DNA of 57,272 nucleotides from Sphaerochaeta sp. (GCA_018399495.1 JAGYOG010000013.1:1-57272); one strand, 5' to 3'. Numbered from the stretch's first letter, positions 26,898 through 35,663 are shown. Made by a program: numbers and translations. The notes: generated by a model from the sequence alone, not told the origin.

Positions 26898-29015
26898 CTT
26901 GTATCCAAAGGCCTGATGCAAACGGATATCCCTGCTGCTCGCTCCGATTCTAATCTCATATTGTCCTTCATCACTGATAAACCGCCAGGAGTCGATGTCC
27001 CAACGGGAGAAATCTACTGGTGAAACAGAGAACTCGAGTTTTGTTGTTTCTCCTGGCTTGAGAAATACCTTCTTGAATCCCTTCAGTTCCTGCTTCGCTC
27101 GATAGATCTTGGGATCCAATGGGTGAATGTAGAGCTGGACAACCTCAGCCGCAGGAACATCAGAGACATTGGTCATTGAGAAAGAGACCACGTAATGACC
27201 ATCAGCTTGTTCCCTTATGTTCAAACCCTCATAGGAGAAGGCAGCATAACTCAGCCCATGACCAAAACAGTACAGTGGTGCAGGCCCTTCACTGTCAAAC
27301 TGGCGGTAACCAACCATGAGATTCTCCGTATAGTCTGTGGGGCTTACCTGACGAATATTTGGGTCTCCCTGTCCCTTGCGGATTCTCGCGAGAGAGAACG
27401 TAGCATACTCCTTGGGATAGTTGCGCATTGAGCGGTAGTCCCAGAGCGAGGAAGCGATGGAGAATGGGAGTTTCCCTGAAGGGGAGACGTTTCCAAAGAG
27501 AATATCACGCAGGGCCTCTGCTGTTGATGAACCCAGATACGAGGTCCAGATGATTGCTGAAACCTTGTCCATAAATGGGGTGAGATCCAGGGCTCCCCCA
27601 CTCTGCACGATTACTATGGTTCTCTTGTTCAGCCTGGTGGCATGCTCTATCGAACGGAGTGTTGCCCGATCCATACCCCATGGGCGATCGTAGGCTTCAG
27701 ATTCTTCGATATGGTTGAATCCAACAACCAAGATGACCGCATCAGAGGCGGCCACACATTTGCGGTGTGAGGGATTGCGATACCAATACCGTGGCAGGCT
27801 TGTCGCCTGGCCTTCCATCAAGGAAGCAAAAGTCTTCGGTGGCTCAAGCCACTGAACCATCGATGAACCACCCCCTTGGACTACGCGGTATGCGTTCTCT
27901 CCCCCAATGCAGATTTTCCAGGAAGGATTGAGAGGAAGTGCCGCATCCTTATTTTTCAGAAGCACCACACCCTCACGTGCTACTTGCAAAGCAGTGTCTC
28001 GATGTTTGTCATTTCCTACCTCTAGAGCGGGATCAGCGAGAGGACACGTAAACAACCCAGCTTTTTCATATGTTGTCAGGAGATGAAGAACTTTCTTGTC
28101 AATCGCATCTTCCTTGACTACCCCACGCTTGAGGGCATCCAGGATACGCTCTTTCTTTAGGTATTTACCATCCGGCATCTCCAGATCAACACCAGAGGTG
28201 AGTACCCCATCGGTGCTGTAGAGGGAATTCCAATCGCTGACGATAAGTCCATCAAACTGCCACTCTCCTCTGAGAATTCCCTCCAAAAGATAGGCATGCT
28301 CGCTTGCATATGTTCCATTGACTTGATTATAGCTGGTCATTACTCCAAGTGAACCAGCATCCAGTGCATGCTTGAATGCAGGAAGGTAGAGCTCCCTGAG
28401 CGTTCTCTCATCGACCACGGAGTTGGATTTATGCCTGTCATATTCACTATTGTTGCAAGCAAAATGCTTCACCGTTGTAATGACGGGGTGCATTTTTACT
28501 CCCCGGATGTATGCTGCTGCCATCTGACCGGAAAGCAATGGGTCCTCACCGAAGTATTCAAAGTTCCTCCCACAAATGGGAACTCGTGCGAGGTTTACCC
28601 CAGGTCCAAGCAGGACCCCGATTCCCAGTGCACGACATTCTGCCCCAATATGCTCCCCTACCTTTGTAAGCAAAGGAATGTCCCAAGTTGCCGCCATGAC
28701 CACCGATGCAGGGAAATCAGTTACAGGGGCTTTCCATCCCCTGAGTCCGAGCGTCGCATCGCTGGTCCATATCGGTTTCAACCCAACGCGCGCGATACCT
28801 GGGATACAGAATTCATCCTTCCCACTGAGCAAGGTGATTTTCTCTTCAAGACTCAAGAGCTTGAGCAAACGTTTAGCCTTCGACGGCTCATTACTTGGAG
28901 GCAGCGCAAGATCCATCGGCTCATAATCCTGCCGGACATCCCGATTTTTCAACATTTGCTGCATACGCAACTGGACCACACGCTTACCCAACGTTGCAAA
29001 CCATCGCATCATCAC
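26883..29015 (-). CDS. beta-glucosidase-type glycoside hydrolase, GH3 family
   Basis: 710 residues without a signal peptide, so probably cytoplasmic. The N-terminal TIM-barrel domain carries KHF (183-185) and the catalytic nucleophile D261 in VSDWNS. The second alpha/beta-sandwich domain (from about 340) has GGGSSMVQW. A fibronectin-III-like C-terminal domain (about 600-700, VVSFSMTNVSDVPAAEVVQLYI) completes the three-domain GH3 layout. It likely removes glucose from short beta-glucosides taken up by the cell; the exact substrate is not predictable. The start is GTG at 29015 or the ATG next to it, both behind GGAGG. Single gene, divergent from the YmdB-like gene. Confidence 0.93.
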   Translation of the reverse strand: MMMRWFATLGKRVVQLRMQQMLKNRDVRQDYEPMDLALPPSNEPSKAKRLLKLLSLEEKITLLSGKDEFCIPGIARVGLKPIWTSDATLGLRGWKAPVTDFPASVVMAATWDIPLLTKVGEHIGAECRALGIGVLLGPGVNLARVPICGRNFEYFGEDPLLSGQMAAAYIRGVKMHPVITTVKHFACNNSEYDRHKSNSVVDERTLRELYLPAFKHALDAGSLGVMTSYNQVNGTYASEHAYLLEGILRGEWQFDGLIVSDWNSLYSTDGVLTSGVDLEMPDGKYLKKERILDALKRGVVKEDAIDKKVLHLLTTYEKAGLFTCPLADPALEVGNDKHRDTALQVAREGVVLLKNKDAALPLNPSWKICIGGENAYRVVQGGGSSMVQWLEPPKTFASLMEGQATSLPRYWYRNPSHRKCVAASDAVILVVGFNHIEESEAYDRPWGMDRATLRSIEHATRLNKRTIVIVQSGGALDLTPFMDKVSAIIWTSYLGSSTAEALRDILFGNVSPSGKLPFSIASSLWDYRSMRNYPKEYATFSLARIRKGQGDPNIRQVSPTDYTENLMVGYRQFDSEGPAPLYCFGHGLSYAAFSYEGLNIREQADGHYVVSFSMTNVSDVPAAEVVQLYIHPLDPKIYRAKQELKGFKKVFLKPGETTKLEFSVSPVDFSRWDIDSWRFISDEGQYEIRIGASSRDIRLHQAFGYKERKP

Positions 29016-29085
29016 AGGGCACCTCCAAATATCAGTATATCATGTACACTTGCCTTTGAATGGAAAAACTCGGTACTGTAGGGGC

Positions 29086-29886
29086 ATGAGCATACGCGTA
29101 CTCTTTTTAGGTGAGATAGTAGGAAGACCAGGAATTCAATGTGTCAAGGATGCTTTGCGCTCATTGAAGGCAGAAAAGGCCATCGATTTAGTTATTGCCA
29201 ATGCAGAGGGAGCAACCGGAGGATTCGGTATCGGAAGAGCCCACAGCATGCAATTATTGAAGCTGGGTATCGATGTGATCACTGGTGGAGAAAAAATATA
29301 TTACAAGAAAGATATGGTGGAATTCATTTCAAAGAATCCCAGCATCCTCAGACCTGCAAACTACCCACAGCAGAATCCTGGAAGAGGGGTCCGCTTTTTG
29401 ACAGTAAATGACCAAAAGGTATGTGTGATAAACATCCTAGGCAATGCTGAATTCCCTCGTACTCATCTTTCCAATGCCTTCAGTCTTGCACAGATCTTGG
29501 TTGACAAGGCACGAGAGGAAGGAGCGATACCCCTGGTACAGTTCCATGCTTCCCCTACTGCTGAGAAACTCTCCATGGGATTCATGCTGGATGGAAAAGC
29601 AGCAGCGGTCATTGGAACCCATACCAAGGTACTCAGCGCTGATGCACGCATTTTCAAGGGTGGTACAGCCTACATTACCGACAATGGGCGCTGTGGCAGC
29701 CAGAGGAGTGTGGGAGGCTTTGATCCCACCACGGAAATAGAGAAACAAATAGTACAGATACCAGTTCGTAGCCAAGAATGCTGGGACGACCTTGCCCTGG
29801 TTGGGGTAATGGTGGAGATTTCTGATGAGAAGAAGGCTTCCTCTATTGAGGTTATCCGTATACCGGTCAAAAATGAAAGGACATAA
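29086..29886 (+). CDS. YmdB-like metallophosphoesterase-fold protein with altered active site
   Basis: 266 residues from MSIRVLFLGEIVG, behind TAGGGG. Overall similarity to Bacillus YmdB (a 2',3'-cyclic-nucleotide phosphodiesterase, TIGR00282) is clear across the length: RPANYP, HASPTAEKLSMG, GTHT, GGTAYITD. By alignment from memory, five of the eight metal or catalytic residues differ: YmdB D8 is E10, N40 is G42, N67 is E69, H68 is K70 and H177 is K181; E41, H154 and H179 are kept. It may be a pseudoenzyme, or have a new activity or metal. It is the first gene ahead of an RseC-like gene and the Lpt set, 2 nt apart. Confidence 0.85.
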   Translation: MSIRVLFLGEIVGRPGIQCVKDALRSLKAEKAIDLVIANAEGATGGFGIGRAHSMQLLKLGIDVITGGEKIYYKKDMVEFISKNPSILRPANYPQQNPGRGVRFLTVNDQKVCVINILGNAEFPRTHLSNAFSLAQILVDKAREEGAIPLVQFHASPTAEKLSMGFMLDGKAAAVIGTHTKVLSADARIFKGGTAYITDNGRCGSQRSVGGFDPTTEIEKQIVQIPVRSQECWDDLALVGVMVEISDEKKASSIEVIRIPVKNERT

Positions 29887-29888
29887 CT

Positions 29889-30305
29889 ATGTATGAGGTT
29901 GTAACCGTAACAAAACATATCTCACCTGATAAGGTAGAGGTCGTCTGCAATAGTTCTGCATGTAATGGCTGCAAAGGATCGGCATTCTGCAATACCAAGG
30001 GTAAAAAGTTTGAGGTTTGGAATGAGAACAAGCTCCCTCTTGATGATGGCCAGGAGGTTGAAATCTTTCTTAAACCATCAAGAACAATTGCAGGAACCTT
30101 GATTACCCTCATTGCTCCCCTTCTGCTCTTTCCTGTCGGGTATTACCTCGCTGTTGCAGCAGGATTGGGCATAGGAGCATCCTTCCTCATCGCCTTAGGT
30201 GGCATTGTATTGGGATTCGTGGGAGTCTGGCTCTATTTCAAGAAACATAAGAACCACTACCTTCCTGTCGTAGCTTCCATCCTCTCAGAAGAGAGGGAAG
30301 AATGA
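29889..30305 (+). CDS. RseC/SoxR-reducer family membrane protein
   Basis: 138 residues. The cytoplasmic N-terminal part (1-65) has a Cys cluster, CNSSACNGCKGSAFC, the pattern used in RseC/MucC-like proteins. Two membrane helices follow (about 73-95 and 98-118), then a short basic tail. In E. coli RseC belongs to the rpoE operon and helps keep SoxR reduced, and some relatives support electron-transfer complexes. The job here is unknown. Start ATG 29889 lies 2 nt after the YmdB-like stop, so they are coupled, and it precedes the Lpt genes by 37 nt. Confidence 0.8.
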   Translation: MYEVVTVTKHISPDKVEVVCNSSACNGCKGSAFCNTKGKKFEVWNENKLPLDDGQEVEIFLKPSRTIAGTLITLIAPLLLFPVGYYLAVAAGLGIGASFLIALGGIVLGFVGVWLYFKKHKNHYLPVVASILSEEREE

Positions 30306-30342
30306 GATTGCCCAAAAGGTCAACGACGGGTATACTCAAGAC

Positions 30343-30879
30343 ATGAGGAAAAGGCTTCTTGGCATGGTTCTTGCATCGTTTCTCCTCCTTTCCTGTCCCC
30401 TCTCCCCTGAGCAGGAGACATTGGTACGTACTTTTACCCTCCCTGATCTCTCCCTGAAAAACGCCACCTATGTCCTGGATCGTGGCAGTGAACCACCCCT
30501 TACCGTTATAGCCGATGAAATTGATTTCTATGACCAGACTCAAAAAGCCATCATCCGTGGGCTGCACTTTTCACAGATTGATGAGGAAGAAAATCTTATA
30601 CTCACCGGTCATGCTGAGTATGCGGAAGTCGATACAGAATACCATGATGCTGAACTTTCTGGTTCTGTATCGCTGGAAAAATACCCAGAGCATCTTCTCA
30701 TTGAAGCAGAGGCCTTGAGCTGGCTTGGGGAGGAGGAAACGCTTGTGAGCAAGGGAGAGACTCCTGTCACCTTGCTCTACGAGAATGACAAGAAAGTGCA
30801 AGGGACGGGAATGACGGCAACCTTGGCTACCTTTACCGTCACCTTCAAAGCGGTGCTGGAGGGAGTGATATCCCAATGA
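30343..30879 (+). CDS. lptC: LptC-like lipoprotein (LPS/lipid export bridge)
   Basis: 178 residues with a lipoprotein signal peptide: hydrophobic stretch ending in LLLSC, so the mature protein starts at a lipidated Cys near residue 18. The remainder reads like the beta-jellyroll OstA/LptC fold: VIADEIDFYDQTQKAIIRG, NLILTGHAEYAEV, ELSGSVSLEKYPEHLLIEAEALSW, LVSKGETPVTLLY. E. coli LptC is anchored by a helix; here a lipid anchor is used. It overlaps lptA by 4 nt. Role by family and position: pass lipopolysaccharide or a similar outer-membrane glycolipid from LptBFG to LptA. LptF/G are not in the window. Confidence 0.8.
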   Translation: MRKRLLGMVLASFLLLSCPLSPEQETLVRTFTLPDLSLKNATYVLDRGSEPPLTVIADEIDFYDQTQKAIIRGLHFSQIDEEENLILTGHAEYAEVDTEYHDAELSGSVSLEKYPEHLLIEAEALSWLGEEETLVSKGETPVTLLYENDKKVQGTGMTATLATFTVTFKAVLEGVISQ

Positions 30880-31496
30880 AACGTACCTTAGTCTTTTTAG
30901 CACTGCTGATTCCTCTCGTGTCTCTCCTTGCCGAGGAAATATCCTTCTCCGGTGGCTCTACGAGCATGCACATGCAGCAGGGATTCGAGACCATCACGCT
31001 CTCAGAAGGAGCTACCATTGTAAGCGGGTCTCTCCGTCTTGAAGCCGATACTATCGAACTTACAGGAGAATCCTTCCGGTATGCGACCTGTACAGGCTCT
31101 GTCTCACTGTATGATGAAGAACGAGGAATTTCCTTGCAGAGCAAGAATCTCTATTATGACCGCCAAGAAGAATTGATTCTCATAGACGGATATCTGGAAC
31201 TGGACGACCAAACCAACGAGGTGCTTGCCTCTGCCTTCCACTTGGAATTCACGCTTGATGACGGGGTGGTCCTGTTGCAGGTCCAGGTCCGACTTTTCAA
31301 ACACACTGATAGCGGTGCAATGGTCTGCAAAGCTGATTCTTTGCGTTTCAATCGCGAGAAACAAACACTCAATCTTGAGGGAAATGCCACCATCGATTGG
31401 GACAAAGATCTCTACCAAGCCCAAAGAATTACCGTTGACCTTACCACTGAAGCTATAACCATGGAAGGAGCAATCAAGGGGGTTGTCAATGGATAA
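30876..31496 (+). CDS. lptA: LptA/OstA-like periplasmic protein
   Basis: 206 residues with a signal peptide (about 1-20, LIPLVSLLAEE). The mature part is a run of OstA-type strands: ISFSGGSTSMHMQQGFETITLSEGA, IVSGSLRLEADTIELTGESF, GISLQSKNLYYDRQEELILIDGYLELDD and KADSLRFNREKQTLNLEGNATI. LptA proteins polymerise into a bridge that carries lipopolysaccharide across the periplasm. It is longer than E. coli LptA (185) because of one extra strand pair. It overlaps lptC by 4 nt and lptB by 8 nt. Confidence 0.82.
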   Translation: MKRTLVFLALLIPLVSLLAEEISFSGGSTSMHMQQGFETITLSEGATIVSGSLRLEADTIELTGESFRYATCTGSVSLYDEERGISLQSKNLYYDRQEELILIDGYLELDDQTNEVLASAFHLEFTLDDGVVLLQVQVRLFKHTDSGAMVCKADSLRFNREKQTLNLEGNATIDWDKDLYQAQRITVDLTTEAITMEGAIKGVVNG

Positions 31497-32232
31497 TTTC
31501 ACCAGCCTGCTTGAGGTCCGGAATCTGGCAAAATCCTACGGAAAGAAAGAAGTTGTAAAGGATATCTCTTTCTCCATGCACTCAGGACAAATCATCGGAC
31601 TCCTAGGACCCAATGGAGCTGGAAAAACCACTACATTCTACATGATTGTAGGATTTCTCAATGCAAAGAAGGGTACCATTTTACTCAACGGTGAGGATGT
31701 AACGGAGCTTCCGATGTATATCCGTAGTAAAAAGGGACTCGCATATCTCCCCCAGGAACCTTCCATTTTCCGCAAACTAAGCGTAGAGGACAACATTCGT
31801 CTTGTTGCCCAAACACGAAGAGATCTCAACCACGATGAGCAAGAAGATCGTGTTGAGCAATTGCTGCATGAATTTGGAATCGTAGAGATACGCTCACAAA
31901 AGGGGTACACGCTCAGCGGAGGAGAGCGTAGACGAACCGAAATTGCCCGTTCCTTGGCAAGCAATCCACAGTTTCTCTTGCTCGATGAGCCCTTTGCAGG
32001 AATCGATCCAAAGGCCGTCTTTGAGATCAAGCAGTTGATCAAGGCCCTTGCAGCTAAAGGGATCGGCATCCTACTCACTGACCATAATGTGCGGGACACG
32101 CTTTCCATTACTTCTTGTTCCCACATCATCAATGCAGGAACCATTCTGGTTTCAGGAGGAAAGCAGGAGTTGCTTTCCAACCAGATCGCCAGGGATATCT
32201 ACTTTGGCCAAGATTTCGGGGAGGACACCTAA
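31489..32232 (+). CDS. lptB: LptB, ATPase of the LPS export complex
   Basis: 247 residues. Walker A GPNGAGKTT (near 40), Q-loop PQEPSIFRKLSVEDN (the LptB-type SxFRKLTV signature), ABC signature LSGGERRRTEIARSL, Walker B FLLLDEPFAGIDP and switch TDHNVRDTL, all typical of LptB. ATG 31489 is chosen over TTG 31483 because AAGGGGG sits about 6 nt before it. It overlaps lptA by 8 nt, and its stop overlaps the rpoN start by 1 nt (TAATG). Confidence 0.95.
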   Translation: MDNFTSLLEVRNLAKSYGKKEVVKDISFSMHSGQIIGLLGPNGAGKTTTFYMIVGFLNAKKGTILLNGEDVTELPMYIRSKKGLAYLPQEPSIFRKLSVEDNIRLVAQTRRDLNHDEQEDRVEQLLHEFGIVEIRSQKGYTLSGGERRRTEIARSLASNPQFLLLDEPFAGIDPKAVFEIKQLIKALAAKGIGILLTDHNVRDTLSITSCSHIINAGTILVSGGKQELLSNQIARDIYFGQDFGEDT

Positions 32233-33635
32233 TGGATTTTTCAACACAGCTCTCACTCTCCCAAAAACAACAACTCAAGCTAAGTCCCCAGATGCTTCAG
32301 TCATTTGAGTTGATGACGCTCCCTCTTACTGAGTTACAACAACGAGTTAAAAATGAAATTGAGTCAAATCCTGCACTTGAGATACCCTCTTCATGGGAGA
32401 TTTCCTATGAACGGTTTGCCCAACAAAAGCAACAGAAAGAGTCCAGTGGGATTGATGACAGCTACTCCGACTCTTCTGCCTACGGCAGTGACCGACCCGG
32501 CTATGACACAGAAGCAAGCGACCGAAGGCAAAAATTCATGGAGAATGCACTCTCCTCCGAAGAGACGCTCCAAGAACACTTGCTCAGCCAACTGGGTTGT
32601 GAGCCACTGGATGAGGAGGAGTACATCGTGGGAGAGCTCTTGATAACCAATCTGGATGCAAATGGTTTTTTCACGGAGGAACTTGATGAGTTGGTTCCAG
32701 TGAATTTCCAGGAACACCTCCCCAAGCTTTTGAAAATCATCCGTCAGTTCGACCCAACAGGGGTGGGCGCAAAGGATTGGAGGGAGTCGCTCGTTCTCCA
32801 AGCTGATGCCAAGGGAATGAGAGGGGAAGAGCTCACATGTTTCACTGACTTGGTCATGGACAATCTGGAACTGATGAGGGCAAATAAACAAGTACAGGTA
32901 GCCAAGAATCTTGATTTGACTGTTGAGGAATTAGAGGACCTTTGGACTTTTCTGAAAACGCTTACCCCTTTCCCTGGGCAAGGTTTTTCCAGCGGACCAG
33001 AGCAATATGTTATCCCTGATGTTTCCATCAAGCAAGAAGAGGGAGAACTTGTACTCAAAATGAATGACTCATCCCTCCCTGATTTACGGATCAATGCCGA
33101 GTTTGAACAACTTGCACAAGATGTAGGAGAAGCAGTCGAGGCAAAGAAAGCCCAACAATACATCAATCAGCAGATCAAGAACGCAAATGAATTGATTTTC
33201 CAGATACAAGTGCGTAATCAGACGCTTTATAAAGTTGCTCAGGTTCTGATTAGAGAACAGCGGGGGTTCTTTCTCCTTGGTCCGCAGTACATGAAACCAC
33301 TTACCCAGAAATCGGTGGCCCAGGAGATTGGTGTACATGAGACAACTGTCAGCCGCATTTCCACTGCGAAATGGATTGACACAGACTGGGGTATTATTCC
33401 CATCAAGAAACTGTTCAGCAGTTCAGTCGGTGCCGATGGTGCAGAGCACTCCAAACAGGCAGTAAAGGAAATCATCAGGCAAATATTGGAAGCACATGAG
33501 GGAAAGAAAGCCCTTAGCGACCAGAAAATTTCCAATCTACTTAAGGAACGGGGAATATCAGTAGCTCGAAGAACTGTTGCTAAATACCGCAACGAGCTCA
33601 ATATTGATCCATCGTTTATCCGGGGGAATGATTGA
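32232..33635 (+). CDS. rpoN: RNA polymerase sigma-54 factor RpoN
   Basis: 467 residues, standard length. Region I is Gln/Leu-rich (LSLSQKQQLKLSPQMLQSFELMTLPL) and contacts AAA+ activators. The core-binding domain follows. The helix-turn-helix TQKSVAQEIGVHETTVSRIS is near 350-385, and the C-terminal RpoN box ARRTVAKYRNEL reads the -24 element. The start ATG overlaps the lptB stop by 1 nt and has GGGAGG upstream, so rpoN is the last gene of the ymdB-rseC-lptCAB unit. It provides the sigma factor needed by the NtrC-type regulator at 5.7-7.1 kb. Confidence 0.96.
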   Translation: MDFSTQLSLSQKQQLKLSPQMLQSFELMTLPLTELQQRVKNEIESNPALEIPSSWEISYERFAQQKQQKESSGIDDSYSDSSAYGSDRPGYDTEASDRRQKFMENALSSEETLQEHLLSQLGCEPLDEEEYIVGELLITNLDANGFFTEELDELVPVNFQEHLPKLLKIIRQFDPTGVGAKDWRESLVLQADAKGMRGEELTCFTDLVMDNLELMRANKQVQVAKNLDLTVEELEDLWTFLKTLTPFPGQGFSSGPEQYVIPDVSIKQEEGELVLKMNDSSLPDLRINAEFEQLAQDVGEAVEAKKAQQYINQQIKNANELIFQIQVRNQTLYKVAQVLIREQRGFFLLGPQYMKPLTQKSVAQEIGVHETTVSRISTAKWIDTDWGIIPIKKLFSSSVGADGAEHSKQAVKEIIRQILEAHEGKKALSDQKISNLLKERGISVARRTVAKYRNELNIDPSFIRGND

Positions 33636-33657
33636 CATTTGCCTCCAAGCGTAATGA

Positions 33658-33679
33658 ATGGGGCGCCGAAGCGCCCCAT
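33658..33679. terminator. UUCG-type hairpin between convergent rpoN and hpf
   Basis: A perfect 9-bp stem ATGGGGCGC/GCGCCCCAT with a 4-nt loop lies 23 nt after the rpoN stop and 27 nt beyond the hpf stop. On the minus strand the loop is C(TTCG)G, the extra-stable tetraloop. No clear T-run follows on either side; it probably defines 3' ends of both transcripts. Confidence 0.6.
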
Positions 33680-33705
33680 CTCGTATTCCCAATAAATTAA
33701 AAAAG

Positions 33706-34005
33706 TTACTTGTGATCTGTAATCTTCCCTTTCTCCTTTCTTGCTACGGCCTCAATCTTGTCGGTTATCAGTTCGATACCCTCATACAATTCGTAGCAGT
33801 CATACGTGACCATCTTGATGATACCCCAAGAAAAGTGAAGTTTTGCATCCAAATGAAACCCCTGCCCTACTGGTTCGCGTGTAATGGCAATATCCAAGTC
33901 ATGGATATACCCCTCTGCAAACTGTAGTTTCTGGAGTTTCTTGTCCAAAAATTCACGCGTTGCGTCACTTGGGTTATAACGGATGCCTCTGACTGTCAAA
34001 TTCAT
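33706..34005 (-). CDS. hpf: ribosome hibernation-promoting factor (short HPF/RaiA family)
   Basis: 99 residues starting MNLTVRGIRYNPSDATREFLDKKLQKLQF, with GGAGG 5 nt before the ATG. This is the short form (about 100 residues), without the C-terminal dimerisation domain of long HPF. It binds the small ribosomal subunit's decoding region when growth slows. Basic and aromatic residues along the helix (KLQKLQ) and the EAVARKEKGKITDHK tail fit the family. In Proteobacteria hpf sits directly after rpoN on the same strand; here it faces it. The ISL3 element begins 100 nt upstream of its start. Confidence 0.9.
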   Translation of the reverse strand: MNLTVRGIRYNPSDATREFLDKKLQKLQFAEGYIHDLDIAITREPVGQGFHLDAKLHFSWGIIKMVTYDCYELYEGIELITDKIEAVARKEKGKITDHK

Positions 34006-34097
34006 AAGCCCTCCTTTGACTATGGTCATACATCAAGGATAAAGCTTGGATACCCAATCGTCAATGGATATTTGGCTCTGAGAAATAGACCTATGTA

Positions 34098-34105
34098 ATG
34101 ATATT
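34098..34105. repeat. target-site duplication, left copy
   Basis: ATGATATT directly abuts the left end of the insertion sequence; the same 8 bases abut the right end (35521-35528). An 8-bp duplication is characteristic of ISL3-family transposition. Confidence 0.88.
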
Positions 34106-34133
34106 GGTTATTCGCTAAATCGAGTGGGTAACC

Positions 34134-35408
34134 CTACATGATAGTGGCTTTAGGAAGTGCAAGCTCTCCACAGACAAAGTAGATCATTGCCATGAAATTC
34201 TTCATGTTTTTGAACCCTCTCGCTCTGTGCTTGATCAGGCTTATCATCGAGTTGAATCCCTCCAGAAGTGCGTTGGTCTTCCTGGAATCGAAGTAGTTGA
34301 GAATCTCCAAGGCATTGCGGGTGAGCGACTGACCCACCTTCTGCATCTCCGCTATGCGGCTGTTGGACAGCTCCATGCACAAGGCCTCGAAAGCTTCGAC
34401 AGCACTCTCGTAATCAAGGCAGTTCTCATAGAATCCCTGCAGTTTCAGGCGGTAGTTGTAGGCGGTGACGGTATCCAGGTGGTCTGTGCTCAGCAGCAGC
34501 TCCAGCTGGCTCAGCTGCTTTTCTGTGAGGTTCTGTTTGTTCTTCAACCACAGGTAGCGGGTTCCTTCCAGCGACCCGATCTTCTTTCTGTCCTTGGAAC
34601 GCATCTCCCGGCGCCTGACCTGGTCCACCGAGTCTCCCATCATCTTGACGACGTGGAACTTGTCCACCGTCGTCCTTGCCTGGGGAAATGCGTCTGTCAT
34701 GGCATTTCGGTAGCCGTGGCACATGTCGCTGGTCACGTTCCCCACCTTGTCCGGCTCTCCCTGCTTGGCCTTGAAGGTGTGCAGGAACTGCTTCACCGTA
34801 TCCTTGCCTTTTCCTTCCACCGTAAACAATACCCTAGCCTTGGAACCGTCCTTCTCAGGATGTGCCAGGAATACGGTGATGTAATGCTGGCCCTTGTGGC
34901 TGTACTCGTCCACCCCGATGGCATCGACCCCGCTGAAGTCCTGCTTCTCAAGAGCCTGCTGTACGTACAGGCTTATCAGCCTCCACAGCCTGGTGTCATG
35001 CTCGCCCACCTGCTTGGCGACCTGGCTGACCGGCATCTGCTGCAGCATCGTCAGCAGAACGGCCTCCATCAGCAGGGTGAAGCCGCTTCCCGACCTCGCC
35101 CAGGGAACCTCCACCAACCTGACCTTGTGCTGCTCGCACTCGATGCGCGGAACCCTGGCGTGGATGTAGCAACGGTACTGGAAGAAGTTCAGGTGCCGCC
35201 AGACCTTCTGCCTTGAATCATAGATGCGGCAGCTCTCACCGCATTCGGGGCAGGGAAACTTGCTCCCTTCTTGATAATCAACAGTGATGTGTACTTCCAT
35301 CTTGTCCGGATTCTTCTCTGAGGGGACCATCTCAACATTCGTTACCCTCCAGGGTTCAGTCAAGCCAAGGGCCATGGTGAAGATGTCTGTCTGGGAGAAT
35401 CCGTTCAT
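34134..35408 (-). CDS. ISL3 family transposase
   Basis: 424 residues, full length for the family. The N-terminal zinc-finger region has CPECGESC (about 52-59) and later CYIH/CEQH residues, followed by a helix-turn-helix (MQQMPVSQVAKQVGEHDTRL, about 140-160). The DDE domain shows D in GVDAIGVDEYSHKG, D in MCHGYRNAM...TTVDKFHVVKMM, and E in TNALLEGFNSMISLIK. The start is ATG 35408 with AGAGAGG upstream. It moves the element by cut-and-paste or copy-type DDE chemistry. No frameshift or stop is present, so it may be active. Confidence 0.95.
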   Translation of the reverse strand: MNGFSQTDIFTMALGLTEPWRVTNVEMVPSEKNPDKMEVHITVDYQEGSKFPCPECGESCRIYDSRQKVWRHLNFFQYRCYIHARVPRIECEQHKVRLVEVPWARSGSGFTLLMEAVLLTMLQQMPVSQVAKQVGEHDTRLWRLISLYVQQALEKQDFSGVDAIGVDEYSHKGQHYITVFLAHPEKDGSKARVLFTVEGKGKDTVKQFLHTFKAKQGEPDKVGNVTSDMCHGYRNAMTDAFPQARTTVDKFHVVKMMGDSVDQVRRREMRSKDRKKIGSLEGTRYLWLKNKQNLTEKQLSQLELLLSTDHLDTVTAYNYRLKLQGFYENCLDYESAVEAFEALCMELSNSRIAEMQKVGQSLTRNALEILNYFDSRKTNALLEGFNSMISLIKHRARGFKNMKNFMAMIYFVCGELALPKATIM

Positions 35409-35495
35409 CGTGAATTACCTCTCTGTCCTATGATACCAAAACAGTATCACAGCACTCATAGAGTTTTCCACTATCACTTTGCCTCTTTAGGATTC

Positions 35496-35520
35496 TACCC
35501 ACTCAAAACAGCGAAAGGCC
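35496..35520. repeat. right terminal inverted repeat of the ISL3 element
   Basis: Read inward from the right end, the sequence begins GGCCTTTCGCT and ends GAGTGGGTA; the left repeat (34106-34130) begins GGTTATTCGCT and ends GAGTGGGTA. These two blocks are the transposase recognition parts. Confidence 0.85.
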
Positions 35521-35528
35521 ATGATATT
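35521..35528. repeat. target-site duplication, right copy
   Basis: ATGATATT, identical to 34098-34105 at the other end of the element. Confidence 0.88.
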
Positions 35529-35607
35529 TACCATATCTCTCTATATTACATACATTTATTTTTATGTTATCAATGCTTCATCGAAGAGAATTGTCCCGTT
35601 TTCCCCC

Positions 35608-35636
35608 TTGCGAAATCCTATCAACAATTGTATAGT
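35608..35636 (+). promoter_or_regulatory. promoter of hprK
   Basis: -35 TTGCGA (35608-35613), 17-nt spacer, -10 TATAGT (35631-35636), ending 27 nt before the hprK start. It lies downstream of the insertion sequence, so hprK-ptsH-lexA-holA keep their own promoter. Confidence 0.65.
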
Positions 35637-35663
35637 AAAACGAACAACAGAGAGGAGTTGAGC

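Larger units (their letters stand above)
34106..35520 (-). mobile_element. complete ISL3-family insertion sequence, 1415 bp
   Basis: The element encodes one full-length transposase on the minus strand. Terminal inverted repeats of about 25 bp (34106-34130 and 35496-35520) match at 18 of 25 positions and share TTCGCT and GAGTGGGTA, both ends starting GG. It is flanked by a perfect 8-bp direct repeat. Base composition of the element is visibly richer in G+C than its AT-rich flanks. It inserted between hpf and hprK without disrupting either reading frame. The perfect duplication and intact transposase point to a recent insertion. Confidence 0.93.

Noticed and set aside
34227..35216. 329-codon open frame on the plus strand inside the insertion sequence
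   Set aside because: It is antisense to the intact ISL3 transposase and has no recognisable domain or ribosome site.
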